Source: Janthinobacterium lividum PAMC 25724 (GTDB lineage Bacteria; Pseudomonadota; Gammaproteobacteria; Burkholderiales; Burkholderiaceae_D). From it: a DNA stretch of 64,000 bases. Where the stretch lies: contig AHHB01000042.1 in NCBI GenBank assembly GCA_000242815.2, positions 1 through 64,000 of the forward strand, read 5' to 3'. Numbering within the stretch: the first letter of the stretch is position 1; the number at the start of each line of letters is the position of its first letter. Positions 1 through 8,433 of this stretch are shown piece by piece. The translations under genes and the position numbers were made by a program. The notes under the pieces are model-generated. The model was not told the DNA's origin, made no database searches, and was given only the letters and a program-made list of their open reading frames with translations.

Positions 1-1
1 T

Positions 2-97
2 GCCAAAACACCCATCCAGGCGCTCAAAGAATGGCAGCAAAAGAAGCCGGAACTATTCGTCAAGCGCGTTTATGATCAAACGGGACTGGACAGTTAG
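2..97 (+). mobile_element. C-terminal end of an IS481/IS3-type transposase (partial, cut by window start)
   Basis: The frame opens at base 2 and ends at a TAG at 95-97. Its 31 residues, ending in KRVYDQTGLDS after a TPIQALKEWQ stretch, resemble the extreme C-terminus of rve-fold (DDE) transposases of the IS481 family. The catalytic domain lies outside the window. The integrase frame begins within a few bases of this stop, so the insertion sequence seems to end around 94-110, with the stop codon inside or next to its terminal repeat. Assignment to IS481 rests on a short tail and is therefore moderate. Confidence 0.6.
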
Positions 98-165
98 TAG
101 ATACCCGGCCGGAGGGAGCTACAGGCAAGAGGTATCGTAAGTCTTTTGACACGAAGCGGGAGGCG

Positions 166-1104
166 TTGGAGTACGAGGCATGGCTAAAGACAAATGCAAC
201 TCAAACTCCTGGATGGCAGCCTGCAAAGCGTGACGTTCGCAAACTTACTGAATTAATTGAAATTTGGTACAGCCAGCATGGACGCCAACTGTCCTCAGGT
301 GAAGACACATACAGTCGCCTAAAGAAGATGGCAGAGGCCATGGGGAACCCCTACGCAGACAAAATGACGGGGGAGCTATTTGCGCAGTATCGTGCCGTTC
401 GCATTGAGGCGGGGATTTCAGCCAGTAGCATGAACAGGGAAAAGAGTTACCTGCAGGCTATGTTCAACGAGCTCGCTCGGCTGGACATATGGAAGGGAGA
501 AAATCCGCTTCAAAAGGTCAGGTCATTTAAGATCCCAGAACGAGAACTATCCTTCCTCACATACGATCAGATCGATCTGCTAATTACTGAGCTTAAGAAA
601 GGGCGCAACGACCATGTGCACATGATTTCGCAAGTGTGTCTGGCAACTGGTGCCAGGTGGAGCGAGGCTGAAACGCTGAGACGTCCACAGGTGCGAAATG
701 GACTGATTCAGTTTGCGCTGACAAAGTCTAAAAAAGTCAGAGCAGTACCGATTGATGCGCATCTAGAGTCAGAACTTAACAGCCACTATCAGAAACACTC
801 TTCAACGATTGGAGACGAGCGCTTCTTCAGTACAGCTTACTCTGCGTTTATTGAAGCCTTGGAGAGGACCAGCATTACCCTTCCAGCGGGACAGGCTACA
901 CACGTGATGCGGCATACCTTTGCCAGCCACTTTATGATCAACGGCGGCAACATATTAGTACTGCAAAAGCTACTTGGTCACAGCTCACTGGCGATGACCA
1001 TGAGGTATGCGCACCTAGCACCAGACCATCTGAATGAGGCACGGGAACTTAATCCACTAACGAAGTGGAGAAGTAATGGACAAAAAGTGGACAATGCTTT
1101 GTAG
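166..1104 (+). CDS. Tyrosine recombinase (phage/island integrase), N-terminus probably lost
   Basis: This is a DNA-cutting and rejoining integrase of the tyrosine recombinase family, expected to move the element next to it. A core-binding helical domain occupies about residues 25-115 and the catalytic domain about 130-290. The active-site set is visible: Arg164 (ATGARWSEA), a Lys near 189-190, H246-x-x-R249 (HVMRHTF), His272 (LLGHSS) and the nucleophile Tyr281. The listed start is a TTG with no good ribosome binding site. The same frame stays open upstream to about base 94 and reads a VDTRPEG..GKRYRKSFDTK stretch, typical of an integrase N-terminal arm-binding domain. That stretch ends where the transposase tail ends, so an insertion sequence probably removed the real start. 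The gene is more AT-rich than its chromosomal neighbours and points at the tRNA. It may be a pseudogene, although the catalytic part is intact. Confidence 0.85.
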   Translation: MEYEAWLKTNATQTPGWQPAKRDVRKLTELIEIWYSQHGRQLSSGEDTYSRLKKMAEAMGNPYADKMTGELFAQYRAVRIEAGISASSMNREKSYLQAMFNELARLDIWKGENPLQKVRSFKIPERELSFLTYDQIDLLITELKKGRNDHVHMISQVCLATGARWSEAETLRRPQVRNGLIQFALTKSKKVRAVPIDAHLESELNSHYQKHSSTIGDERFFSTAYSAFIEALERTSITLPAGQATHVMRHTFASHFMINGGNILVLQKLLGHSSLAMTMRYAHLAPDHLNEARELNPLTKWRSNGQKVDNAL

Positions 1105-1116
1105 GGCAGAAATGAA

Positions 1117-1143
1117 AAAGGGTTAGCGCGAAGCTAACCCTTT
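1117..1143 (+). terminator. Bidirectional-looking intrinsic terminator after the integrase
   Basis: AAAGGGTTAGC (1117-1127) pairs with GCTAACCCTTT (1133-1143) around a five-base loop and is followed by GTTTTTAC. The A-run on the left also gives a U-run on the minus strand, so it could end transcripts from both the integrase and the tRNA. Confidence 0.8.
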
Positions 1144-1160
1144 GTTTTTACTGCAAATTC

Positions 1161-1239
<79 letters not shown>

Positions 1240-1273
1240 GGGAACTGCTGCGCTGCGGCGTTATTGATGCACG

Positions 1274-1308
1274 CCTCGCGCGGCCGTTTTGGAAACGGAC
1301 ACGCGAGG
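1274..1308 (-). terminator. Hairpin downstream of rpoD
   Basis: CCTCGCG (1274-1280) and CGCGAGG (1302-1308) pair, with an inner CCGTTTTGGAAACGG stem. It lies between the rpoD stop and the tRNA. There is no clear U-run, so it may be a transcript-end stabiliser or weak terminator for rpoD. Confidence 0.45.
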
Positions 1309-1347
1309 ATAGGGGTATCAGGGGCGTACGTCAAGCCCTATTGGCGA

Positions 1348-3588
1348 CTAGTTGCCTTCCAAGAAGCTTTTCAGCTTGTCGGAGCGCGATGGGTGGCGCA
1401 ACTTGCGCAGCGCCTTGGCTTCGATCTGGCGGATGCGCTCGCGCGTCACGTCAAATTGCTTGCCCACTTCTTCCAGGGTGTGGTCGGTGGACATCTCGAT
1501 GCCGAAACGCATGCGCAGCACTTTCGCTTCGCGTGGCGTAAGGGAATCGAGCACGTCCTTGACCACGCCGCGCATGGATGCGTGCAGGGCGGCGTCGGCT
1601 GGCGCCAGTGTGTTGTTGTCCTCGATGAAGTCGCCCAGATGCGAATCGTCGTCGTCGCCGATCGGCGTTTCCATCGAGATCGGCTCCTTGGCGATTTTCA
1701 TGATCTTGCGGATCTTCTCCTCGGGCATCTCCATCTTGACCGCCAGGGTGGCCGGATCCGGTTCTGCGCCTGTTTCCTGCAAGATTTGACGCGAAATGCG
1801 GTTCATCTTGTTGATCGTCTCGATCATGTGCACGGGAATACGGATCGTGCGGGCCTGGTCGGCGATCGAGCGCGTGATGGCCTGGCGTATCCACCAGGTT
1901 GCATAAGTCGAGAACTTGTAGCCGCGGCGGTACTCAAACTTGTCGACGGCCTTCATCAGGCCGATATTGCCTTCCTGGATCAGGTCGAGGAATTGCAGGC
2001 CCCGGTTCGTGTATTTCTTGGCGATCGAAATGACCAGGCGCAAGTTGGCCTCCGTCATTTCGCGCTTGGCCTTGCGCGCCTTCATTTCACCGGCCGCCAT
2101 CTGGCGGTTGATGTTGCGCAAGTCCGGCAGCGGCAAGACGACGCGCGCCTGCAGGTCGATCAGGCGCTGCTGCAGTTCCTTGACGGTCGGGATGTTGCGG
2201 CCCAGGATGGCGCTATAGGCGTGTCCTGCGTTGACTTCGCCATCGACCCAGTCGAGGTTGGTTTCATTGCCCGGGAAGACCTTGATGAAGTGGGCGCGCG
2301 GCATGCCGCAGCGGTTCACGGCCACGTCGAGAATCTGCTTCTCGATATGGCGTACTTCGTCGACCTGGCCGCGCAGGGTGTCGCACAATTTTTCCACCAC
2401 TTTGGCCGTGAAGCGGATGCCGAGCAACTCTTGCGAAATGGCTTGCTGCGCCTTGGCGTAGGGCTTGGAGTTGTAGCCTTCTTTTTCAAAGGCGCGGCGC
2501 ATCTTGTCGAACTGCTGCGAAATGACGGCAAATTTTTCCAGCGCCGTGCGTTTCAGGGTTTCCAGCTGTTCGGCCGAGAAGCCGGCCGCGCCGGAAACGC
2601 TGGCTTCTTCCTCTTCGCCAACTTCCTCTTCTTCCGCTTCGCCTTCTTCCTCGTCATCTTCAACGGCAGCGGCCACGACAGGAGCGGCGGCGACCGGTTC
2701 GTTTTCATCGACTAAGCCGTCAACGATTTCGTCGATCTTGATTTCTTCGTTGGCGATGCGGTCGGCGGCGGCGATGATTTCGGCGATCGTCACTGGGCAG
2801 GCGGAAATGGCCTGGATCATGTCTTTCAAGCCATCTTCGATGCGCTTGGCAATCTCGATCTCGCCTTCGCGCGTCAGCAGCTCGACCGAGCCCATCTCAC
2901 GCATATACATGCGCACGGGGTCGGTGGTGCGGCCAAAGTCGGAGTCGACGGTCGACAGTGCGGCCTCGGCCGCCGCTTCCGCTTCGTCATCGCTGGTGAC
3001 AACGGCAACGTTATCGGACAGCAACAGCGTTTCCGCATCGGGCGCGTGTTCGTAGACAGCGATGCCCATGTCATTGAAGGTACCGATGATGCCTTCGATG
3101 GCTTCCGGATCGACGATGTTTTCGGGCAAGTGATCGTTGATTTCCGCATACGTGAGGAAACCGCGTTCCTTGCCGAACTTGATCAAAGTCTTGAGTTTCT
3201 GACGCCGGCGTTCGAGCTCTTCCTCGCTCGCTTCCGTGTCGGACGAGAAGGCGTCCTTCAGCAGCGCGCGCTCTTTTGCCTTGCGGTCCTTGGCCTTGGC
3301 CTTGTCGACGGCCTTCAGCTCGGCCCGCTCGACGGCGTTCAGGGCGGCGACTTCATCATTTTCTGGCTGGAATTCTTTTGGCTTGCGGCCGCGGCGGCCT
3401 GGTACTTTCACCGACGGCAAGACATAACCGGACGTATCGATGGCCGCCAGCGTGGCGGCGTCGGTGGTCTGGCTGACCACGGGCGCGCTGGTCACGCGCG
3501 TTTCGGGCCGGTCGAGCGCCTTTTCGGCTTTCGTGGTAACTTTACTGGGCTTTGCAGCCGCTTTGGATTCGGGTTTCTTGATTGGCAC
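1348..3588 (-). CDS. rpoD: RNA polymerase sigma factor RpoD (sigma-70)
   Basis: Primary sigma factor that directs RNA polymerase to housekeeping promoters. The 746-residue protein shows the full group-1 layout. There is a basic, Ala/Lys-rich N-terminal extension, then region 1.1 ([19 protein letters not shown]), region 1.2 ([20 protein letters not shown]) and a long acidic non-conserved region with Glu runs. Regions 2.1-2.4 follow ([55 protein letters not shown]), then region 3 and region 4 with the helix-turn-helix [20 protein letters not shown] near the C-terminus. The length exceeds the E. coli protein (613 aa), mainly from the N-terminal and acidic insertions, which is common in betaproteobacteria. 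It is the last gene of the minus-strand rpsU-yqeY-dnaG-rpoD block and follows dnaG after a 464-base gap that holds a promoter candidate. Confidence 0.98.
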   Translation of the reverse strand: MPIKKPESKAAAKPSKVTTKAEKALDRPETRVTSAPVVSQTTDAATLAAIDTSGYVLPSVKVPGRRGRKPKEFQPENDEVAALNAVERAELKAVDKAKAKDRKAKERALLKDAFSSDTEASEEELERRRQKLKTLIKFGKERGFLTYAEINDHLPENIVDPEAIEGIIGTFNDMGIAVYEHAPDAETLLLSDNVAVVTSDDEAEAAAEAALSTVDSDFGRTTDPVRMYMREMGSVELLTREGEIEIAKRIEDGLKDMIQAISACPVTIAEIIAAADRIANEEIKIDEIVDGLVDENEPVAAAPVVAAAVEDDEEEGEAEEEEVGEEEEASVSGAAGFSAEQLETLKRTALEKFAVISQQFDKMRRAFEKEGYNSKPYAKAQQAISQELLGIRFTAKVVEKLCDTLRGQVDEVRHIEKQILDVAVNRCGMPRAHFIKVFPGNETNLDWVDGEVNAGHAYSAILGRNIPTVKELQQRLIDLQARVVLPLPDLRNINRQMAAGEMKARKAKREMTEANLRLVISIAKKYTNRGLQFLDLIQEGNIGLMKAVDKFEYRRGYKFSTYATWWIRQAITRSIADQARTIRIPVHMIETINKMNRISRQILQETGAEPDPATLAVKMEMPEEKIRKIMKIAKEPISMETPIGDDDDSHLGDFIEDNNTLAPADAALHASMRGVVKDVLDSLTPREAKVLRMRFGIEMSTDHTLEEVGKQFDVTRERIRQIEAKALRKLRHPSRSDKLKSFLEGN

Positions 3589-3999
3589 AGGCGCTTTCGA
3601 TTACACAACGACTTGCTTTACGGTGGATTAGGATAAAGTTTGCTGCCAGTTCCCCCTCTGCCGGCGGGAACCACCATCTTCGAACCTGCCGACAACGCAA
3701 GTTCGACACTGTTACGTTACTTACACCTCATCGGCCACGATCCGCGGGAAGCGCAGCAATTCCTGTCCACCGGCTGTTGCCAGCCGCCTCGGCAAAAATT
3801 GCTGCATCGACCGCGTTGGGAGCGAGAGCCTGGCGCGGCTTGCCAGCGTCTGCGAGCCTTGCCCGCAACGCCGAAAACGCCATTTGGCTCTGGCTGCCGA
3901 CACGATCCACCGCGCCGATCAAGAGCCTAACTTACTGAAAACAAACACTATTTACGAAATAGAACTAGCTTGCCAAAGCACACAATACTTAGCATTTAA
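3589..3999 (-). other. Long untranslated leader / spacer between dnaG and rpoD
   Basis: No convincing gene lies between the rpoD start and the dnaG stop. The ORFs here have no recognisable protein signature and overlap on opposite strands. The part near rpoD (about 3640-3920) is GC-rich and the part near dnaG (3930-4020) is AT-rich and carries the promoter candidate. If that promoter is used, rpoD has an mRNA leader of about 400 nt. Confidence 0.5.
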
Positions 4000-4008
4000 T
4001 TATAGCAC
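4000..4008 (-). promoter_or_regulatory. Extended -10 promoter candidate for rpoD
   Basis: On the minus strand the sequence reads TGCTATAAT, a perfect -10 hexamer with the extended TGn motif. Only a weak -35 is visible: TGGAAA at a 15-base spacing. It sits just after the dnaG stop in a locally AT-rich stretch, and could give rpoD a promoter separate from the upstream genes. Confidence 0.55.
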
Positions 4009-4052
4009 GCGAAAAATGTTTTTCCAGTGCGCGCCATACCCCTAGAGCAAGA

Positions 4053-5849
4053 TTAGCGATTCACCAACTCAGCATCGCGCTCACGCTCCAGCTCGCCTTG
4101 CTCTTGCGTGATTTCGCGGTAGCGTACACCAATTTTCTCCGATGGCAAACCCGACGCAAACAATTGCTGCAATTCCGCCTTCAAGGCATTCAATTTGATC
4201 TCGCGGATGGTGCTTACCAGCCACGACAACTCGCTGTCGTAATCGGATTCCGTGCCGGCCGCGATCTCGCCGATGATCTCGTCGTATTCGCTGCCCAGCT
4301 CCTTCAACTGCTGTGCCAAGGCGGCAAAACTGCCGTGCTCGCCCAGCGCCTGGCCCACGGCTACCAGCTGCCCCAGGCTGTGGGCTGCGTCCGGCCCCAG
4401 GTGCTGGAAAGCCGTCAGCGCGGCTTCGTCTATGCGCATGGTCAGCGGTGGATGCGCCACCAGCATGCGCATGATCTTCAATTCCAGCCCGACAGGAACA
4501 GGGCGACCCGATTTGGGTGGCGCGCGGCGCGCCACGGCGACGGGCTTGGCCAGCTCGAACAGGGCTTCGATCTCGGCCGGCGTGGACTGCGTCAGCTGCG
4601 CCAGGCCCCGCACGATCTGCAGGCGCAGGGATGACGGCGCCATCAGCTGCAGCAGCGGCTTGGCGTCAAACTGCACGCGGGCGCGCCCTTCCGGCTCGGA
4701 CAAATCATGCTCGCCCGACACTTCTTTCAGCAAAAACTGCGACAGCGGCATGGCTTCATGCACTTGCTGCTCAAAACCTTCGGCACCGAATTCGCGAATA
4801 TAGCTGTCCGGATCGTGTTCCGATGGCAAGAACAGGAATTTGATGGTTTTATTATCCGACACGTGGGCCAGGCTCGCTTCGAGCGCACGGCGCGCGGCGC
4901 GGCGGCCAGCCTTGTCGCCGTCGAAGCTGAAAATCACGCTATCGGTCTGGCGCAGCAGTTTTTGTACGTGCGTGGGCGTGCACGCGGTGCCCAGCGTGGC
5001 CACCGCTTGCGGGAATCCCATCTGCGCCAGCGCCACCACGTCCATATAACCCTCGGTCACCAGCACATAGCCGGCGTCGCGGATGGCCTGGCGCGCCTCG
5101 AACAGCCCATATAGTTCGAAGCCCTTGGAAAACAAGGGGGTTTCAGGCGAATTGAGGTATTTCGGTTCGCCATGGTCGAGCACGCGGCCGCCAAAGGCGA
5201 TGACCTGGCCCTTGGTATTGCGAATCGGAAACATGATGCGTTCGCGGAAACGGTCATAGCGCTTGCGGTTGTTGCCATCCTCGTCGACCTTGTCGATCAC
5301 CAGGCCGGCCTCGACCAGGGCCACGACGTCGTAATCGGGGAAGACGGAACGTAGGTTGTCCCAGCCACCGGGTGCAAAACCCATGCCGAAGCGAGCGGCC
5401 ACTTCGCCCGTCAAGCCCCGGTTCTTCAGGTAAGCGATGGCTTCCGGGGCGTGGCGCAATTGCCCCCGGTAATAATCGCAAGCCTGCGTCATGGCGTCGG
5501 ACAGGGCCATGCTTTGCGCCTGGATTTGCGCGCGCTGGGCGGGCGGGATCTTGTCGTCCGCTTCCGGTACGACCATGCCCACGTTCTGCGCCAGGTCCTT
5601 GACGGCATCGACAAAGCCCATGCCCGAGTACTCGATCAGGAAGCCGATCGAGGTGCCATGCGCGCCACAGCCGAAGCAGTGATAGAACTGCTTGGTGGGG
5701 CTGACGGTAAAGCTGGGCGATTTTTCACTGTGGAACGGGCACAAGCCCATGAAATTGGCGCCACCTTTTTTCAGTTGCACATAGCGGCCCACGACATCGA
5801 CGATGTCGACGCGGTTGAGCAAATCGGAAATGAAGGATTGAGGTATCAC
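4053..5849 (-). CDS. dnaG: DNA primase DnaG
   Basis: Synthesises RNA primers for chromosomal replication and acts with the replicative helicase at the fork. The N-terminal CHCC zinc-binding domain is clear: Cys37, His40, Cys58 and Cys61 (CPFH...CFGC). The TOPRIM catalytic centre follows with Glu266 (VLVTEGYMDVV) and the metal-binding FDGDKAG motif with Asp310 and Asp312. The C-terminal third should hold the helicase-interaction domain. The length (598 aa) is normal for the family. It lies in the conserved macromolecular-synthesis cluster, downstream of yqeY and upstream of rpoD on the same strand, separated from yqeY by 130 bases containing a strong hairpin. Confidence 0.97.
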   Translation of the reverse strand: MIPQSFISDLLNRVDIVDVVGRYVQLKKGGANFMGLCPFHSEKSPSFTVSPTKQFYHCFGCGAHGTSIGFLIEYSGMGFVDAVKDLAQNVGMVVPEADDKIPPAQRAQIQAQSMALSDAMTQACDYYRGQLRHAPEAIAYLKNRGLTGEVAARFGMGFAPGGWDNLRSVFPDYDVVALVEAGLVIDKVDEDGNNRKRYDRFRERIMFPIRNTKGQVIAFGGRVLDHGEPKYLNSPETPLFSKGFELYGLFEARQAIRDAGYVLVTEGYMDVVALAQMGFPQAVATLGTACTPTHVQKLLRQTDSVIFSFDGDKAGRRAARRALEASLAHVSDNKTIKFLFLPSEHDPDSYIREFGAEGFEQQVHEAMPLSQFLLKEVSGEHDLSEPEGRARVQFDAKPLLQLMAPSSLRLQIVRGLAQLTQSTPAEIEALFELAKPVAVARRAPPKSGRPVPVGLELKIMRMLVAHPPLTMRIDEAALTAFQHLGPDAAHSLGQLVAVGQALGEHGSFAALAQQLKELGSEYDEIIGEIAAGTESDYDSELSWLVSTIREIKLNALKAELQQLFASGLPSEKIGVRYREITQEQGELERERDAELVNR

Positions 5850-5935
5850 TGGCTAGGGCGGGTCTTGTTATAGGTCAGACTATACTACCGCACGCGGCCT
5901 GAAGTTGAGCCAGGTCAACGTGTGGGCGATTTGAA

Positions 5936-5961
5936 CGGCTGCCGGCATGGGCCGGCAGCCG
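5936..5961 (-). terminator. Perfect 11-bp hairpin after yqeY
   Basis: CGGCTGCCGGC (5936-5946) pairs perfectly with GCCGGCAGCCG (5951-5961) around ATGG. It sits between the yqeY stop and dnaG. There is no long U-run, so it could attenuate transcription or mark an RNA-processing site. Confidence 0.5.
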
Positions 5962-5979
5962 CGTACTACTATTGTATGT

Positions 5980-6432
5980 TTACGCTGCCGGCGTCAAGGC
6001 TTGCTTGACCAGCGCGGACACCACGGTCATGTCGGCGCGGCCAGCCAGCTTCGGCTTGACGATGGCCATCACTTTACCCATGTCTTGCGGACCAACGGCG
6101 CCCGAGGCGGCCACGGCGGCAGCCACTTCAGCCGCCACTTCTTCGTCCGACAGGCCGGCAGGCATGTAGCCCGCCAGATGCACCAGCTCGGCTTTTTCAA
6201 TGTCGGCCAGGTCGGCGCGACCACCGGCTTCGAACTGGGTGATCGAATCCTTGCGCTGCTTGATCATCTTTTCCACGATGGCCGTCACGTGGGCATCCGT
6301 CAATTCGATGCGTTCGTCGACTTCCTTGCGCTTGATTTCCGCCAGCAACAGGCGAATCGTGCCCAGCTTGCCCGCTTCCTTGGCGCGCATGGCGTTTTTC
6401 ATGTCTTCGGTAATTTGTTCTTTCAAGCTCAT
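5980..6432 (-). CDS. yqeY: GatB/YqeY domain protein
   Basis: Small protein of the YqeY family, related to the C-terminal tRNA-binding domain of the GatB amidotransferase subunit. Its exact role is not settled. The 150-residue protein begins MSLKEQITEDMKNAMRAKE and ends with the helical YqeY domain (MGKVMAIVKPKLAGRADMTVVSALVKQ). The start at 6432 is preferred over an in-frame upstream start because GAGGATTGCC lies directly before this ATG and the family begins here. It sits between rpsU and dnaG on the same strand, a common arrangement in betaproteobacteria. Confidence 0.93.
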   Translation of the reverse strand: MSLKEQITEDMKNAMRAKEAGKLGTIRLLLAEIKRKEVDERIELTDAHVTAIVEKMIKQRKDSITQFEAGGRADLADIEKAELVHLAGYMPAGLSDEEVAAEVAAAVAASGAVGPQDMGKVMAIVKPKLAGRADMTVVSALVKQALTPAA

Positions 6433-6519
6433 GGCAATCCTCGTGTTGGTAAGTGGAATTCGATGCTGGTGTGCGCACACTAAGAGCACCTAATAAAAGT
6501 TACTGGCTACTGGCTACTA

Positions 6520-6615
6520 CGGGTCGCGATTTGCGACCGCCTCGGCAGCCCCGTGCATTCGCGCAGCTGCGCTTCTCAGCGCAATTCACCGCGCTTCACT
6601 ACGCTTCTGTTAAGC
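6520..6615. repeat. Intergenic repeat copy A (related to copy B at 22474-22585)
   Basis: The 334-base gap between yqeY and rpsU has no gene. Its middle part shares a run of similar blocks with 22474-22585, for example CCGTGCAT, CGCAGCTGCGC, TCTC and GCGCT..CTACGCT in the same order, at roughly three quarters identity by eye. No inverted ends are visible in this copy. The rest of the gap holds two hairpins toward rpsU. Confidence 0.5.
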
Positions 6616-6641
6616 GCTCTCAGCAGGCAGCCACAAAAGCG

Positions 6642-6669
6642 AAAACCCGCTGCGGCGAACCGGAGCGGG
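6642..6669 (-). terminator. Intrinsic terminator downstream of rpsU
   Basis: On the minus strand CCCGCT pairs with AGCGGG, with an inner CGG/CCG and a tetraloop-like centre, followed by TTTT (plus 6642-6645). A second perfect hairpin, CTGAAGT/ACTTCAG, lies at 6682-6698 between this and the rpsU stop. Together they should limit read-through from rpsU into yqeY. Confidence 0.65.
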
Positions 6670-6766
6670 CATGCGACTCATCTGAAGTATCACTTCAGGC
6701 GAATCAAAACAAAACCCGTGGCGTACAATGCGCCGAACTACCCGGGTTGGTTCTGACTGAACAGTC

Positions 6767-6979
6767 TTAGAATAATTTTTTCGGCAGTTGTTGGCTGCGG
6801 ATGCGTTTGTAATGACGCTTTACGGCAGCTGCCAGCTTGCGCTTGCGCTCAGCCGTTGGCTTTTCGTAGAATTCGCGTGCGCGCAATTCGGTCAGCAGAC
6901 CCGTTTTTTCGATGGTGCGTTTGAAGCGACGCATTGCGACTTCGAACGGCTCGTTTTCTTTAAGGCGAATAGTGGTCAT
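6767..6979 (-). CDS. rpsU: 30S ribosomal protein S21
   Basis: Small basic protein of the 30S ribosomal subunit that supports initiation on mRNAs with a Shine-Dalgarno sequence. The 70 residues match S21 throughout: it begins [20 protein letters not shown], has the [20 protein letters not shown] core, and ends in a Lys/Arg-rich tail. The length is standard. It is the first gene of the minus-strand rpsU-yqeY-dnaG-rpoD block. The upstream 180 bases to the next gene contain AT-rich sequence that probably holds its promoter. Confidence 0.98.
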   Translation of the reverse strand: MTTIRLKENEPFEVAMRRFKRTIEKTGLLTELRAREFYEKPTAERKRKLAAAVKRHYKRIRSQQLPKKLF

Positions 6980-7162
6980 GTAAAATTCAAACCGTTGAGG
7001 TGGTGTATAGGAAGAGATAGATAGTAGCAGCTTTTATTCGAAAAGGGAAGCCCCTCCCCCACTTGCATGCGGCATGCAGCGTGCGATCGCTGCCGGAATG
7101 TGGCGTAAACCACGCATGGGAGACGGCGCACCTTGCGCCAGCACCCCATGTTACAGATTAGC

Positions 7163-8377
7163 TTACTGCAAGGCAATACCAGCCGCCATGCCAGAAGCCC
7201 AAGCCCACTGGAAGTTGTAGCCGCCCAGCCAGCCCGTGACGTCGACCGATTCGCCGATGAAATACAGGCCCGGCACCTTGTTGGCCATCATGGTCTGCTG
7301 CGACAGCTCGCGCGTATCGATGCCGCCGCGCGTCACTTCCGCCTTGCGATAGCCTTCGGAGCCGTTCGGCACGATGGACCAGGCATTGATGGCCTGCGCC
7401 AGCTTGCGCAGCTGCGCGTCGGGCATGTCGGCGATGCGCGCGTCCGGCGCCAGGCCGTTGACGGCCAGCAGGCAATCGGCCAGGCGCTGTGGCAGCCACT
7501 GCGCGACGATATTGCCCAGCTGCTTCTTCAAGGTACCCTTGCCTTCGATCAAGGTCTGCGCCACATCCACTTCCGGCAGCAGGTTGATGACGATGGGCTC
7601 GCCGGACAGCCAGTAACTGGAAATTTGCAAAATCGCCGGCCCCGACAAGCCGCGATGGGTGAACAACAAATCTTCGCGGAAACGCGCGCCGGTCGCCTTG
7701 CGGCCTTTCAGACTGCCCGTCTCCACATCCACTTCCAGGGCGATGCCGGACAGTTCCGCGAACGGCGCCCAGCTTGCCGCATCGAAAGTCAGCGGCACCA
7801 GGGCCGGACGGGGCTCGACCATGCGCAAATCGAATTGCTTGGCAACGCGGTAAGCAAAATCGGTGGCGCCGATCTTCGGGATCGACAAGCCGCCCGTGGC
7901 GATGACGATGCTGGCCGTCTCGATGTCGCCGCTGTCCGTCTGCAGCACGAAGCCGCCATCGTCTTGCGGGATAATATTATCGATTTTGCATGGCATGCGC
8001 CAATGCACGCCGCCAGCGGCGCACTCGTCCTTGAGCATCTCAATGATCTGCTCGGCCGATTCATTGCAAAACAACTGGCCCTTGTGCTTTTCTTGATAGC
8101 CAATCCGGTGTTTTTTCACCAGCGCGAGGAAATCTTGCGGCGTGTAGCGCGAAAGCGCACTCTTGCAGAAATGCGGATTTTCCGAAAGAAAATTTTGTGG
8201 GGTGGTGCTAACGTTGGTGAAATTACACCGCCCACCACCGGAGATGCGGATCTTTTCGGCCAGCTTGGCCGCGTGATCGATCAACACCACGCGCTTGCCT
8301 TGCTGGGCGACAACAGCCGCACACATCATGCCGGCCGCGCCCGCGCCGATCACTGCCACATCAAATTGTTTTGCCAT
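7163..8377 (-). CDS. BaiN/HI0933-family FAD-dependent oxidoreductase
   Basis: Flavoprotein of the HI0933/YhiN (BaiN-like, 'aminoacetone oxidase') family. The physiological substrate is unknown. The N-terminus holds a dinucleotide-binding motif (FDVAVIGAGAAGMMCA). The family signature KIRISGGGRCNFTN follows, and a second conserved Gly-rich segment appears near the C-terminus (YFIGESVDVTGWLGGYN), where FAD is contacted. The length (404 aa from the ATG at 8377) is typical. A GTG 15 bases upstream at 8392 is in frame, but GGAATTCCT precedes the ATG and the family starts just before the Rossmann strand. It stands alone between rpsU and ybiB. Confidence 0.9.
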   Translation of the reverse strand: MAKQFDVAVIGAGAAGMMCAAVVAQQGKRVVLIDHAAKLAEKIRISGGGRCNFTNVSTTPQNFLSENPHFCKSALSRYTPQDFLALVKKHRIGYQEKHKGQLFCNESAEQIIEMLKDECAAGGVHWRMPCKIDNIIPQDDGGFVLQTDSGDIETASIVIATGGLSIPKIGATDFAYRVAKQFDLRMVEPRPALVPLTFDAASWAPFAELSGIALEVDVETGSLKGRKATGARFREDLLFTHRGLSGPAILQISSYWLSGEPIVINLLPEVDVAQTLIEGKGTLKKQLGNIVAQWLPQRLADCLLAVNGLAPDARIADMPDAQLRKLAQAINAWSIVPNGSEGYRKAEVTRGGIDTRELSQQTMMANKVPGLYFIGESVDVTGWLGGYNFQWAWASGMAAGIALQ

Positions 8378-8433
8378 AGGAATTCCGCTCACCGCTGATT
8401 ACAAAGACGCCATTGTAAACTGCGGCGACGCGG

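Noticed and set aside
1264..2715. 483-codon plus-strand ORF opposite rpoD
   Set aside because: It is antisense to the well-conserved sigma factor and shows no family signature; long antisense ORFs are expected in high-GC genes.
3640..3930. ORFs in the rpoD leader
   Set aside because: No ribosome binding site or protein family; overlapping ORFs on both strands suggest chance.
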